Below are positions 50,646 to 63,775 of a stretch of 64,000 nucleotides of DNA, one piece after another; position 1 is the stretch's first letter; each line of letters begins with the position of its first letter. The notes under the pieces were generated by a model that was given only the letters and a program-made list of their open reading frames with translations, was not told where the DNA came from and ran no database searches. Origin of the DNA: Perkinsus olseni (taxonomy: Eukaryota; Perkinsozoa; Perkinsida; Perkinsidae); contig JABANP010000002.1 in NCBI GenBank assembly GCA_013115135.1, forward strand, positions 1 to 64,000, read 5' to 3'. The position numbers and the translations under genes were made by a program.

Positions 50646-52223
50646 ATGTCAAGGTCGTTTCGTAGGGTGTTTCTCGCTGGCAGCGTTTTTCATGGCACCT
50701 TCGGTCGCTTTGCCTACCCTAGTCACCTTCTTTGTTGGTGTTGACCATCATCGAGGCCACCGACGAGCTCAACACTGCTGATTTACTTCGAGAATATCGT
50801 CTGCTGCAAGCCCGTGTAGTGGACTTGGAGAGCTCCTCTAGGTCACTTCAATCGACGACCGAAGATGGTCTGAAGGCCGCGACCGATACCATTTGGCTGC
50901 TGGTCTGCGGTGCCTTGGTCATGTTCATGCAAGCCGGTTTCGCTTCCCTCGAGGCCGGCGCCGTCAGGGTTAATAACGTGCAGAGTATCCTCTTGAAGAA
51001 TCTATTGGACGTCTGCGTCGGTACGCTCTTCTGGTGGGCGTTTGGTTTCGCCATCGCCTATGGTTACGGTGACTCGCATGGCTTCTTCGGTCGTGGCCTC
51101 ACGTCTTGGCCTGATGATGGCAGCAACGTCCCTGTGGCCGGCGAGTACGCCCTCAAGGACTGGTTCTTCCAGTGGGCTTTTTCAGCGACTGCTGCTACCA
51201 TCGTCTCCGGCGGTGTCGCCGAGCGTGTCAACTCTGTCAGCTATTTCGTCTACTCAGCGATCATGACGGGCTTCATTTACCCCTTCGTAGTTGCCTGGGG
51301 TTGGAGCGGCGAATTCTGGCTCACCAACGACTTCGACTCTCCCTTACTTTGATTTTGCCGGCAGCGGAATCGTCCATCTCACCGGCGGAATCGGTGCTCT
51401 CGTCGGCGCTGCTATTCTCGGCCCCCGTCGTGGGAGGTTCGACCCCAGTGTCGATCAGTCGGTCTTCGATCCTCACTCGATCCCTCTGATCGTCCTCGGC
51501 ACCTTCATCCTGTGGTTCGGCTGGTTCGGGTTCAACGCCGGTTCGACCCTCAGCATGAGCGATGCAGCTACGGCCCACACCGCCGCCCTCGCCGCCGTCA
51601 ACACTGTCCTCTCCGGGGCCTCTGGAGGCTTCACTCTGTTCGTTATCCGCTTTGGTCTTCTTCCAGGCCACAAGTTTGACGTGGCTGGTGTTTGCAACGG
51701 CATCCTAGCTGGACTGGTGTCAATCACCGCTGGCTGTTCGAATGTCATCCCCGGCAGCGCCATCATCATCGGCGCGATCGGCGGTGTTTTCTATCAGTGT
51801 GCCTCAGCAGGAATTCGCCTCCTGAAAATTGACGACCCGCTCGACGCTTTCCCCATACACGGTGTCTGCGGTATATGGGGCGTCTTGGCCGTCCCCTTCT
51901 TCGACTTCGCCAAGGGAATGAGCTCGATGAGCTTTGCCCCCGACGTTGGTGCCGGGTACCAGTTCGGTATTCAATTGCTTGGCATCGTCGCAATCATCGG
52001 GTACGTCGGTGGCAGCAGCGCTGTCGTCTTTGGCGCGATGAGGTTCCTCAAGATTTTCCGTATCGACCAAGACCACGAGTTGAGAGGATATGATCAGTCA
52101 GCACACGCCCCTGCTGCCGCCTACCACTTGAGTGGAAAACGGAGCCGATCGCCGTCCACTGACGATGACTCGAGACCGCCTGTGGGAGGCCTCCCGGGGG
52201 TCCAAATGGTCGCTGCCAGTTGA
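50646..52223 (+). CDS. AMT: Ammonium transporter (Amt/Rh family), copy 2 (one frame break)
   Basis: Same family core as copy 1: TIWLLVCGALVMFMQAGF, WFFQWAFSATAATIVSGG, YFDFAGSGIVHLTGG, FILWFGWFGFNAGS and DAFPIHGVCGIWG, about 506 residues. One extra T follows the codon CCC of FDSP at 51341-51344 (TCT CCC T TAC TTT); everything after it continues in the new frame to the stop at 52221-52223 with no other damage. No ATG lies in the main frame near the start. A first exon 50646-50666 with a GTGTTT donor and CCCTAG acceptor (intron 50667-50722) would join in frame but lacks independent support. The two pore His and the conserved Asp are kept. Confidence 0.9.
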
Positions 52224-52608
52224 CAGTCTTTTTCCATATAATTATTTTAGCTGCTCTGTACGCAGGATTATCATTATCATGGCCGCTAACCATTATTTCT
52301 CCCATCCTCAATGAAATTTTCCCAGACCTAAGACGGAGTTGTTGTTCAAGTGAAGATGCGCTGTTCGACTCGCGCTCGCCCGGGTGATCGATTTTGAGAT
52401 GGACTGCGCGTTTACTTGTGAGGGTGTCTGGTCCTCTTAAAGTAAGTCTCTCAGGTTCTTGGTGAACTTGGAGGTTCGTAGGGTAACCCACGACGATGTT
52501 GTGCCTCGGAAATCGATCGTGCCAGAGTTGGTGGGTGCATCAGTCGATTGAAGCACCGTCCCATCATTGGGTGCTGTCAGTGTGGTAGGCTTACTCTTCC
52601 CATTCATC

Positions 52609-54254
<1,646 letters not shown>

Positions 54255-54920
54255 AAGCGGTTATTGCGAGACGCGGCAGCAAAGATTTGTTAGTTTTTCT
54301 ATCAGAAAGTTAGTGTACCTTTTCATTAGAGGCGCGTAATTTCTAGTGACTTTTTTAAGATCGCTCGTGGGCTATCGTTTTCACTTAGACCGATACCATG
54401 TGACTGCTCTGAGTTATTCAGTTGGGTAGGGAACGACAGGATTCTATCATCTAATTGATAAGTCAGAAAGACACGGGGAACACATGTGTTCGGGGGCATC
54501 CACCAGCGCCACTAACAAGGGATAGCATATCACAGAAGCTCATACACTCCCATGAGAGTGTGCGACTCCTACGAGATAACTTATCTCTAGATAAGTCTCT
54601 TCTCTCTGGCTTTATTATCATAATTGCAGTTGTCTCACTATTGTGCTCGTTCAGTATGTGATTCAAAGGCGCCAACACAGTCCCGGCACCCAAGCGAAGT
54701 TACATGGTTAGAACATTCTAAAGTTTCTGATAGTCCCTCTATCTTCGGCTCCGATTACCCGATCCAAGCCGTCGCCAGCTGGTAGTGGATGGCCCGATGG
54801 TGTCATCTTTGCTACGCAGACTGTATCAGACAGACTCTCACCCGGTCGTTGAGTTCACGAGGGTCAACGCGACAGTATCTCCGATAAGCATCAACATCAG
54901 AACGAAGACGAGGAAGTTGT
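54255..54920. other. Intergenic
   Basis: Convergent spacer between the thiolase and the secreted-protein paralogue. Holds a GAGATAACTTATCTC palindrome at about 54574. No gene. Confidence 0.5.
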
Positions 54921-55840
54921 TCAAAAGTTGGTAACGGTTCCTCCATGTTGTTCCATTAGAGCCAGAGCCTTATTGACATTAACATCGAGGAACTTCTTTA
55001 TCCAGCCCCTCCCGCCGTTGTATCCGTTAGGGAGGATGCCAGTGAATGTATGTTCTCAGCAGCAAACACTCGTAGTCCGTCATACCATTTTGGAAGCCTT
55101 CTGCCACTCTATTAAGTAGATGAGTGAACGGGAGGACCTCGGAGAAGATCCTTCCGATTTGATCAGCGTCTCCCTCGATAACCCCAATCTTCCCATTCCC
55201 AATGAACTCTAAGCTCACAGAGTCTCCGTTCACCCTGAGGCATTCAATATCCAACGAACGTGTTGATGGGTTAATGAAGACATCACCAATAAGAGATTGC
55301 CTTGCTATCTAGTTCAAGTCCGCCCCAGTAGATCGAGTAGCCGCCATCATCATCAAGACTCCTATCTTCCATCGACCAGGTGCTGTCAGAATACCGGATT
55401 TTGCAGACGTGACTCGTACTTTCAATCTGCAACGAGACTTATCGGATCGAGGCCCTGCAGTTGTCGAAAACTTACCTGTCTGGTGAAGTCAATTATATCC
55501 GAAATCAAGTCTGTTTGCTTTGACACTCCATCTTTGAGTTCCGATATCTCATCAGCTCGTTTGGACATTTTATAGTTTTGCTCCCATCTCTGAGATTTCA
55601 GCGAAGAGATTTCATTGATGAGCCAGGAAATTTGGTTTTCTAAAAGACGATCGAGTCTGTTTTCAACGTTATTTCCAACCTGAAAAATAGACACTCGGAG
55701 TCACCTTGAAGTAATATACCACCCACGGTTACTTCTTGATGGGCCTCAGATGTTCTGGCTCGCTTTCGTTTATTGGACTGCAGGGCCAACGTCGAGCTCA
55801 AGGCCGATATCCACAACAATGAGCGAGCGAACGAGATCAT
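54921..55840 (-). CDS. Secreted-protein paralogue 1 (one frame break)
   Basis: Four exons (55733-55840, 55476-55679, 55287-55426, 54921-55234) with the same intron pattern as the gene at 56.7-57.6 kb. Starts with a signal-like MISFARSLLWISALSSTLAL followed by a basic QSNKRKRAR stretch, then a helical part, then a beta-rich/charged C-terminal part with MTDYECLLLRTYIHW and GGRGWIKKFLDVNVNKA. About 254 residues. One extra base after CCC at 55029-55032 (CCT CCC T AAC GGA) creates an in-frame TAA; the following codons align with the paralogue to the stop. Family unknown; the predicted secretion and lineage-type look are inference. Confidence 0.7.
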
Positions 55841-56745
55841 TACACAGGGCCTGGGCAAGAGCTGATCAAGGGTAATGCAAATGAAGTCCATTCCAAGAAC
55901 GGGACTGTCAACGTTCAGATTGTCTCCCACTGTGTTGGGGAAAAGACTATAGACTAGAGACTATAGACAGCAAGAGTCGCCCTGTCAACTGAAGTGGAAA
56001 AGACTATACAGAATCGAACCTCAGAGGACGTAGCACAAGGTCTCGGCAGGACACCGACAGGTGGGGGGGAGTCTGCAACATGAAGTGTGCTGACAAAACA
56101 TCTTCCCTTGCCCCCTTCTCGGAAACTGTTCCGCTCTCGGTGACTCTGTTCCCTCAATGGAAACCGAGATACCACTCAGAGGGCGAACCATCGTCCAACA
56201 AGTCGCTCAATACCCGTGTGGCATGGTATTTCTGCTTGCCGTAGACGCTAGTGGAGCCGAGCAGCTTGTTAGTGTTTCGATGCTCGAGCTAACTCACCCG
56301 AGATAGCTTGGCGAGAGTGCGGGATAATTGTAGCACCGAGAAACTCCCTCAGTTGTTTTTGTCGCAGTTGTGGTATTGTACATGAAAAAACATTCAACGT
56401 TAGGAGATCGATGGGATTGTACGCAGGAGGCATCAATACTCCCTTTTCTGGTGCTCATTTGAACGCAACCACGGAAGCGCTCCATTGGGAACTTCCTCGG
56501 TGAATTTTTGCAACTGGCTGTCTCAAATGCTGTCTCGGCTGCATGACGTATTAGATGTCGCCATTTTCGCCGAGTCTCGTACTCTCCACCCTCCCGACCG
56601 CGACCCACACGAGTTTCAGTCCCTGACACAGATATAGCGGCCCCGAGCATCTGTTGTCACGACAACATCCAGTTCAACTCAAGAATATCCTTCATGCATG
56701 TTAACACCAGCATCAAGATGATGGACATATTTAGTCGAATAATCA
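55841..56745. other. Intergenic between the secreted-protein paralogues
   Basis: No gene. A short AGACTATAGACTAGAGACTA tandem lies at about 55946. Confidence 0.45.
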
Positions 56746-57633
56746 CTAATTAGCAGAGTTTATAATGGATCCTTTATGTTGAGCAATAAGCTTGTAAGCT
56801 TTTTCCACATTAGCATCATAAAAGCTTTCGATCCAGTTTCTGCCCTTCCTGTATCCGTCGTAAGGATTTGAGATGGTATATTCGACTAGGTCTCTGCATT
56901 CTCCGTCAGTCATTTCGGGTTCCAGTCGTTCGATAATTTCAGTAAGCAGGTGCAAGAAAGGATTAACCTCGTAGAAGTTTTTCGTGATCTCCTCGGATGG
57001 CCCTGCGATCTGCGCCCTTCCTTCTTTACTGGAGTAGCTTATCGACATCCGCCCGGTAGGCTTCAACCTGAGAATAGCGTCCGACGAACGAAATCGGCTC
57101 TGTAAAGACACACGACCGATCACGAGAGCAGGATATGGGTATCACTCAAAAGTGATGCTCTTGAGTAGAGGTTCGCGCCCGCTCCAGACAAGCCGATATT
57201 CACCGTCATCTGTACGATCGTAGCTGAAGTAGCTGTCAAAATACTCGATGTCGCACGAAGAATCAAAGATATGCACCTATGACGAACCAATTGGTGACAA
57301 AACGCGGCAGTTGAGCTCGTACGTCCCGGGTAAATTTGGCCAACCTATTCATCGCATTGCCCTGCTTGGAGACTATGGACTTCAGCATAGACATCCCGCC
57401 GATCAGCTCAGACATTTGACTTTCCAGATGACCGAGCCTTTCGGCTAATGGATCTTCCTGAAAAGCGGTCAGTTAGGATTCTTCCCGGGCTCTGTACGCG
57501 TAGGTTAACTGTGACGGTTTACCTCGCGATGCCTCTCGTCCACTCGAGGTCTCTTGCGCTTGCTAGACTGCAACGCCACTGTCGTAGTCAAAGTGAGCAT
57601 CAATAGCGAGACGGAGCGAGCCGAGATAACCAT
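56746..57633 (-). CDS. Secreted-protein paralogue 2 (intact)
   Basis: Four exons (57523-57633, 57323-57457, 57146-57276, 56746-57097) join in frame to 242 residues. Signal-like start MVISARSVSLLMLTLTTTVA, basic SSKRKRPR, a helical exon (LGHLESQMSELIGGMSMLKS), a third exon with DIEYFDSYFSYDRTDDGEY, and a last exon with MTDGECRDLVEYTI and GRNWIESFYDANVEKAYKLI. The last intron uses an acceptor at CAGAG to keep frame. Shares each exon border with paralogue 1. No known domain recognised. Confidence 0.75.
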
Positions 57634-58556
57634 ATCGAGAAACGGCGAATAGCTGATTGAATGGCTACTGCCCGGGCCAATGCTGCACGTCTCCTGGCTA
57701 TTAGAGATGCCCCTCACAGTACTGCCGTCGCTCGGCATTCGAGACGAGACGCGAATCTGCGCATGTTCTCCGTCGGTACGTGTTCTAGTATGGAAAGGAG
57801 ACATCGCAACACACTGCTGTCCCTCTGCCTCACTTGAATTGTGGTCCTGAGCTCCATGTTGAGATTGAAAAAGTGTAGACGAGCCAATAACGGTTGATGA
57901 GTCTTAGTACACTTCGCCTTGCCTACTCTACCACAGTCACAATAGTAATTTCAATATCAATTTTCCTTAAAATAACGACTCTGATGGCAATGAAATCGGT
58001 GCGACGGACTTGAAGTGGTATTTTGTCTATCCGGCCGTATGCTTTCTATTTAATGATCGCCAGTCTCTTTTCTCAATGGTGCAGTATGTAGGGTTTACTT
58101 CTGGTGTCGAACCTCGTTACTGCACGGCATTGATCGCTGAAAACCAGGGGTGCTCAGAGAGGCTCGCGAGATCAAAACCGACGTGAACTCGCATACTGCG
58201 CGGTGCTGATGCTGATGTATGGAGCGCGACGCTTCATTCTGTTCATATCCCTTCAACTCACCTATGAAGGCATCATCTGCTTCCTACGACGGAGTCCCAC
58301 CATGCCTCAGAATCACTACTGTATGTGAAGAGCTCATTCGCCTTCGCTACACGAGCGTCACGCCGGTGACAACGGAGGTTATCAGTAAGATGATACTGTG
58401 ATGAGGACAGCTGTCTACTCTTCTTTCTGCTGATTTGCTTTACACTTGCGTTGATGTTTTCTCAATCGTCGAGTTCCAACGGGTTCGCCGTGCACTCCAA
58501 GAACCCAACATGCACAACACGGAGAAACCAAAGCATGGTATGAATTAGATGTCGCC
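57634..58556. other. Intergenic
   Basis: No gene with motifs in about 900 bp. Confidence 0.45.
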
Positions 58557-61500
58557 TCACCAATCGGACTCGGCCAGCTCAGACTCTTGATGACTCGCGA
58601 ACTCGTCAGAGTCCCATCCGCCAGGCTCAAGCTCCGCAACTGGTCGTTCTGACCGTGCCACTGGATCGCTCCGGTGAACTCCGCCATCATTTTTCGCCTC
58701 TGTCCCCAGGGCTGGTCCCTCCTCTACGGGCGCCACCGTGGGGTCTCGAGTTCGTTCCGATCCAGCTTCGTCATGCTTGCTACTAGAGGCGTCAGAAGAA
58801 AGGCCGATAGACTCGATGGACGCATTCTCGGGAGATCTCCGAATCCTGATCAGCTGATGGAAGCGGATGCTTGCAACAGTATACATGCAACACCATGACT
58901 TACTTCTGCTTCCACGCTGTGACTGTTGTCGATCTCGGCGAACTCCCGTACGTGTTCGGCTTCTTCTACCGCAGAGCCATCCGCGGTGAGCATGCTCGGA
59001 GCTTCGGCAAGCTTCCGCTCCGTAGGAAGACCAAGCGTATCGCCAAGCACCTAAATAACCGGCCCATTCCAGCGCAAGACGGTCAATGAAAACTCACGAC
59101 AGACTGTGCCGTGCCTTCATTCAGTTGTCCAGGAGTTGCCTCAGCTGTGACTGGGAGGTCCTGAAGCGTTTTCTATCTTCCTCATCAATGGCATGGGAGT
59201 CACCGAAGGACGAGGTGCTGCAGTTCCGACTATTTGAAAGCTGCCAGCTGACGAGGGAGAGCCATGCGTCGCTCCATTTGTCTGCTTGTCGTGCTGCTCC
59301 TCGACATCCTGAACCATACGTGTTCGTCCGATAGGACATTATGAAAGGGCGCCGGGACAGTACCTGCGCGCTTCGTTCGCGCATGGAGAGCTCGGCAGTC
59401 CGTCCCTGTGGAAGCCCTCGGTCATATCGATCCTCCTGTATTCCGATGTCGTCCTTCGGCGCAGTCTCGACGGGCACTGTTGGCGATTCACGTACGGAGA
59501 CGTGAGACCATCCGATGAATTCGGAGAGTCCAGGGCGATGTGCTGCTTCCGAGACCGCCACCAGCGGTCCCCTGCCATTCTCTCTCCGCAGCTGTCGTTC
59601 AAGCATGTCGATCTGGAACATCGAAGTCGATAGAAGTACAGGGGTCAAGTCGAAGACCGATAGACGCGATGGCTTTGAATGCCCATCGCCAGTGCTCTAA
59701 CCTTGTCCAACATAGCCTGCCTTTCCTCTTCCGCCTGAGCTAGATGCTGGTTGGCGACCAGCTGAGCTGTCTGAACGCTCTGTAACCGCACCTGAGGAGA
59801 CCATAGCTCGGAGGTAGTCTAGGAGGCACCTCCACTACCTTCCAGGCCTCAAGCTTAGCCTTCTCCCTCTCCACCTCTGCCAGGCTCTCCCTGGCTTGCC
59901 GCTTCTCTACTTCCGCCTCAGCCCGCATTTTTGCTCTCACAGATGCTACCTAGGGGTGATGATGCAAAGAGTCTCTCAAGATCCCCCTAGCTGGTCGCCA
60001 TTCTCGGCACGAATGGTGCCGAGGTGTGATCATGCGATCGACCAGGGAACCACTCCCCCCGTACTTCCCGTTGCTTTTCCCCTTCTAGCTGTTCTCTCAA
60101 GGCGGCTACCGAATCAACTTGCTGCTTCACCTCGAAGGCCTTTGATTGCAGCTCAGCCTCACGTGCGTTAACTGAGACAATAGCGGCGCCATACTTTAGG
60201 GGAGAAGGCCAGCTCGATAGCCACTCGGATCAGACAACGTACGAGCCACGCTTCCCGTCGTGTCGTTCGAAGGGTCTCCGCCGAGCTCACCCCCTCGCAG
60301 CCTCTCTTTGAAGGCTTCTCGCTCTGACTCCAGCTCTTTCAGTAGCCGGTCTTTCGCAGAAATTTCTCGCTGCTCGAGTTCGTGCTCTCTCTTACGCAGC
60401 CTATCAATCTGAATCAGACCCGCTCCCGGTCAAATTGGCGGTTCACGGATATCACTTCCGCATGCTGCTCCTTGACTTCTTCGAGCCTTTTCTTAGTCAT
60501 CGAGAGCTCATGCTCCATTTTCTCAGCTTTCCTCCGATCGCTCTCCATTGTAGCCTGTAGAAATCCCGATCTCCAGCCGTGAGTTCCTTTCCGGCCACCT
60601 CTAACAGTCGACTTTGTCTGCGAGCTTCTACGAGAGACTCTTGCAAGTGCTCCGCCTGGGCCGCGAGGGCGTCCCTCTCCTTCTCCACCGTCATGAGTTG
60701 CTGGCCTGTAGTCACGTGGGTGCTGTGCACAGTTTCAAGACGAACCTGCCATTGAAGCTCGGTGCTTCAGTCATCCGCTTGGCAACGATGGGCCATGTAG
60801 AATGAGTCAGAGATGTCTTCTGTCGGAGGGGTATTTGTCACATTTTAGCACCTTTTCTGTTTCTAGGCACGCCCGTATTTTATTGACGTCGTTCTGCTGC
60901 TCAATCAAGGCCCTACGTTCAGTTTCCATCTCTGCTTTTATCTTCAGAGTTGCGAGTTCAACCTGATTAGCCGAATGCTGCTATTCAAAAAGCAAAACAC
61001 CCACCGTGGGGCTCGAACCCACGACCACAAGGTTAAGAGCCTTGCGCTCTACCGACTGAGCTAGACGGGCAAGTTAATATTACAGCATGTATGCTTTCGC
61101 TTAACAGTGGAAGCTTGGGATAGATAACGACCGATACAAGGCCGTACGCTACGACCCGTAACGCTTAAAGGACTTGGGAGCCCGAGGAAACACATGCTAG
61201 TTTCATAGGAGTCAGGACATAAAAAGTACCTCCTTATTCTTGAGATCCTCGAACTGCTGCCGCACAGTACGTAGCTTATCTTCCCTCTCCTGAATGTCCT
61301 GTCTCATAACCTCAAGTTTCCTTTCCCAGTGCGCCAGCTCATTCTCCCGAGCGGTCACTGACAGATGGTGATGCCAGAATGATTAGCGTATCCGCCCCGA
61401 CTGAGTAATATTACGGGCACGAGTCCTGTCTCGCACTCCAACACGTTCACTTTCCAGTTCCCTCAGGAGTGACTCTTTAGTCGCAACCGCCCGTCTATCA

Positions 61501-62525
61501 AGCTCAGACTCCTTGAGGCGCAGCCGATCCAGCTGAGGAAGATATTGAATCGACCACGACAGTCAACATCGCGCACCGTTCTCTGTTCGAAAAGTTTGAA
61601 CTTCGCTTCGCGTTCTTTGGCCTCGCGTTCAAGGTCCTCTCGAGCCGCTCGCTGCTCAGCCCGCAGCTGCGCTGCTGCCTCCAGCCTTGCGTTAGGAAGC
61701 TCAATAGATCTGTAGCAGAGATGCTGTTCGGCGAGCACGACCGCAGCTCCACTACGCAGCTCCCTACCGTATCCGTTGAACCTGGGCCTCAACCTCCTCT
61801 CTAACTCTGTTGTCACACTCGCGTTTATACCTGAGTGATTGCGCGACCGTCCTAGATTCCATTTCCACCGGTTACCGAAGCATTCGTTCTTCTAATCGAC
61901 CATGACGATCCTCATCATTGTTCCGCGCAGGAGTAGCCGCCGCATCCTCGAGGGCACGGAGTTTCTCTTCCAGAGTGAGAAAAGCCTCAGGCGGATCCGT
62001 CTGGACCGATACACAAGTTCTGAATCCAACGAGTAATGCACTTCCACCGCTCATTGCTCCCACCCTTCGGTTCCGGGAGCCTCGGTGGCGCTCCTCAACC
62101 CATCAAGAATATTCACAAGCAAAGAGTGTCCTTCGTTGTGGGGAAGATGGGAGTCGCGTAAACCGAGAGCTTGTAAAATGTCATCACCAGAGAGGATGTC
62201 CGAGGTTGATAGACCATAGTCGGGCAGAAGGACCTGAGAAGCACTGAGGTCATGATATCCTCGGCAGGACGATCCGCCTCACCGAGAGACTAAGGTCCTT
62301 GCTCGTCCGTTTGAGATAGTCTCCGATGAGCGAGATCAGAGCCTTCGTTCTCAAGCTCATATCGATCGCTCTGTTCTCTTTGGTTTTCCCATCACGTCTC
62401 CGGATCTCTTGAACAAGCCTCGTTCGTAGGAGACTCTTCAGCTCCCCAGCTAGCCCCCGGGACTTGACGAATTCTCGAAACTCCGAAGAGAGCGCCTTCC
62501 GCTCAGCCTCGTCAGGAGAAAGCAT
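58557..62525 (-). CDS. LisH and coiled-coil protein, OFD1-like
   Basis: Starts [19 protein letters not shown] at 62525. A LisH segment follows ([34 protein letters not shown] then LLPDYGLS after intron 1), as in OFD1/FOP centriole proteins. Next comes [20 protein letters not shown] and then several coiled-coil exons (for example [20 protein letters not shown] and [18 protein letters not shown]). First exons: 62283-62525, 62064-62233, 61876-62019. The C-terminal exon ends with an acidic tail ELAESDW at 58557. Introns near 61229-60981 and others are supported, but not every exon was mapped. If OFD1-like, it acts at basal bodies. An intron carries tRNA-Lys on the same strand. Confidence 0.65.
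60998..61070 (-). tRNA. tRNA-Lys (anticodon CTT), inside an intron
   Basis: A 73-nt cloverleaf: acceptor GCCCGTC/GGTGGGT (with G-U pairs), A box TAGCTCAGTCGG, anticodon loop CTCTTAA (CTT, reads AAG), T arm GTGGG-TTCGAGC-CCCAC. It lies in an intron (60981-61229) of the OFD1-like gene, same strand, 17 nt before the 3' splice site. The trailer TTTTGCTTTTTGAATAG serves both as T-run terminator and as pyrimidine tract. Confidence 0.95.
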
Positions 62526-63220
62526 ATTTGTGCAACCTCGGCTACCGTCCTGCTCCGCCCAGAAACCCACCATGTGAATTGACAACTGCAGTAAGATGGG
62601 TACACCGCCCCCGAAACGACGATATAAGAGGCGAATGGACCATCTCTTTGAAAGCCAGACTTTCCCCGGCACGAATATCTTAAATCGTCTGCATTTGCTA
62701 CCCACGGTGATCTATGGGGACCGGCAACTCGCATCCTCCCAGTGAGGTCCCAGCCTGGGACCCTCAGCCACCTCCAGCAGCTGCATAGAGATATCATATC
62801 TCAGATAGGATCAGCCAAGAAGGCTACATCACGCGGTGCCTGTGGAAAACGGCACTCAGTGGGGTCCGCCCACAACCTGCGGCGCAGGTTCCGCGGTCCT
62901 GCGGTCTACAGGTTTCGCCAAATTGGTGACACCAACGCTCCTAAACACTATCGCACACCAGAATAACTAATCTCAACTCGTCTACGTGACGTAGAGGCCT
63001 GTCTAGAGGCTCCAGGCTGGAACTATCATCTGATAGCTTCCTCCGATTCTCACACGGCCCGTTCGATAGATAAGCAAAGTCGTGTAGGCAACGCTGGAGC
63101 TCCATGCGGCTTGCTTTACGTCAATCTGCGACCATCGGTCGCCAGCCGCTCTTTCGGATCCATACTTCATGTTAGCTGCCCTATTCTCAGGATTATTCAC
63201 TCGCGTGAAATATCTAACCT
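62526..63220. other. Divergent spacer
   Basis: Between the OFD1-like start (-) and the small membrane-protein gene (+). No gene seen; weak plus-strand frame at 62742-62966 lacks motifs. Confidence 0.4.
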
Positions 63221-63775
63221 ATGTGGGCTTCCGGAGTTTCCGTCGTCTTCTGCATCATATCGGCTGGCGCCAGCATACTCGATGGAGTGGAGGTTGGCGC
63301 CCCCGGTATGCTTGGGCGGCTCGAGACGCTGCAGGAGCCATCCGCCCAGACCGAGGGCCTAAAGCTCAGCGATCTGAGCATTCCACTCTCGGATCCGTAA
63401 GTTTCGATATAGTCAAAGTAGCTAGTTATTCTGCGTCTTCAGGCTTCTCAGGAGCACCACGGTCGCACCGCCACCTGGGGTTGAGAGCACCGGCACTAGC
63501 GAGCCAGTCGAGCCTTCCGAGGATTACTCGGGAATGCTCACTGCTCTGCTAGTCCTTCTTGCCTCGATCCTAGTCGTGTCGATCGTGCAAGTAGCCGTCT
63601 TTATCAAGTTAATGGTGGCGATACAGAAGCAGGGAAGAGGGCTGAATCTTGAAGAGGGGTGCTCGGTAAGACGAAAGACCCCTGGTCGCGGCATGCATGG
63701 TTGAAATTTCTTCAGGTACCTAAGGAATCACCCCCAAGGGCAGCTGCAGCTGAGGAGACGGTCGCTGGTCTGTGA
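63221..63775 (+). CDS. Small single-pass membrane protein
   Basis: Three exons (63221-63396, 63443-63665, 63716-63775) join in frame to 152 residues. Signal-like start MWASGVSVVFCIISAGASIL, a roughly 70-residue Ser/Thr/Pro/Glu-rich ectodomain with no Cys (TVAPPPGVESTGTSEPVEP), one strong membrane helix (MLTALLVLLASILVVSIVQV), then a short tail KQGRGLNLEEG...AAAAEETVAGL. Introns of 46 and 50 bp. Topology suggests a type I surface or secretory-membrane protein; family unknown. Confidence 0.65.
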
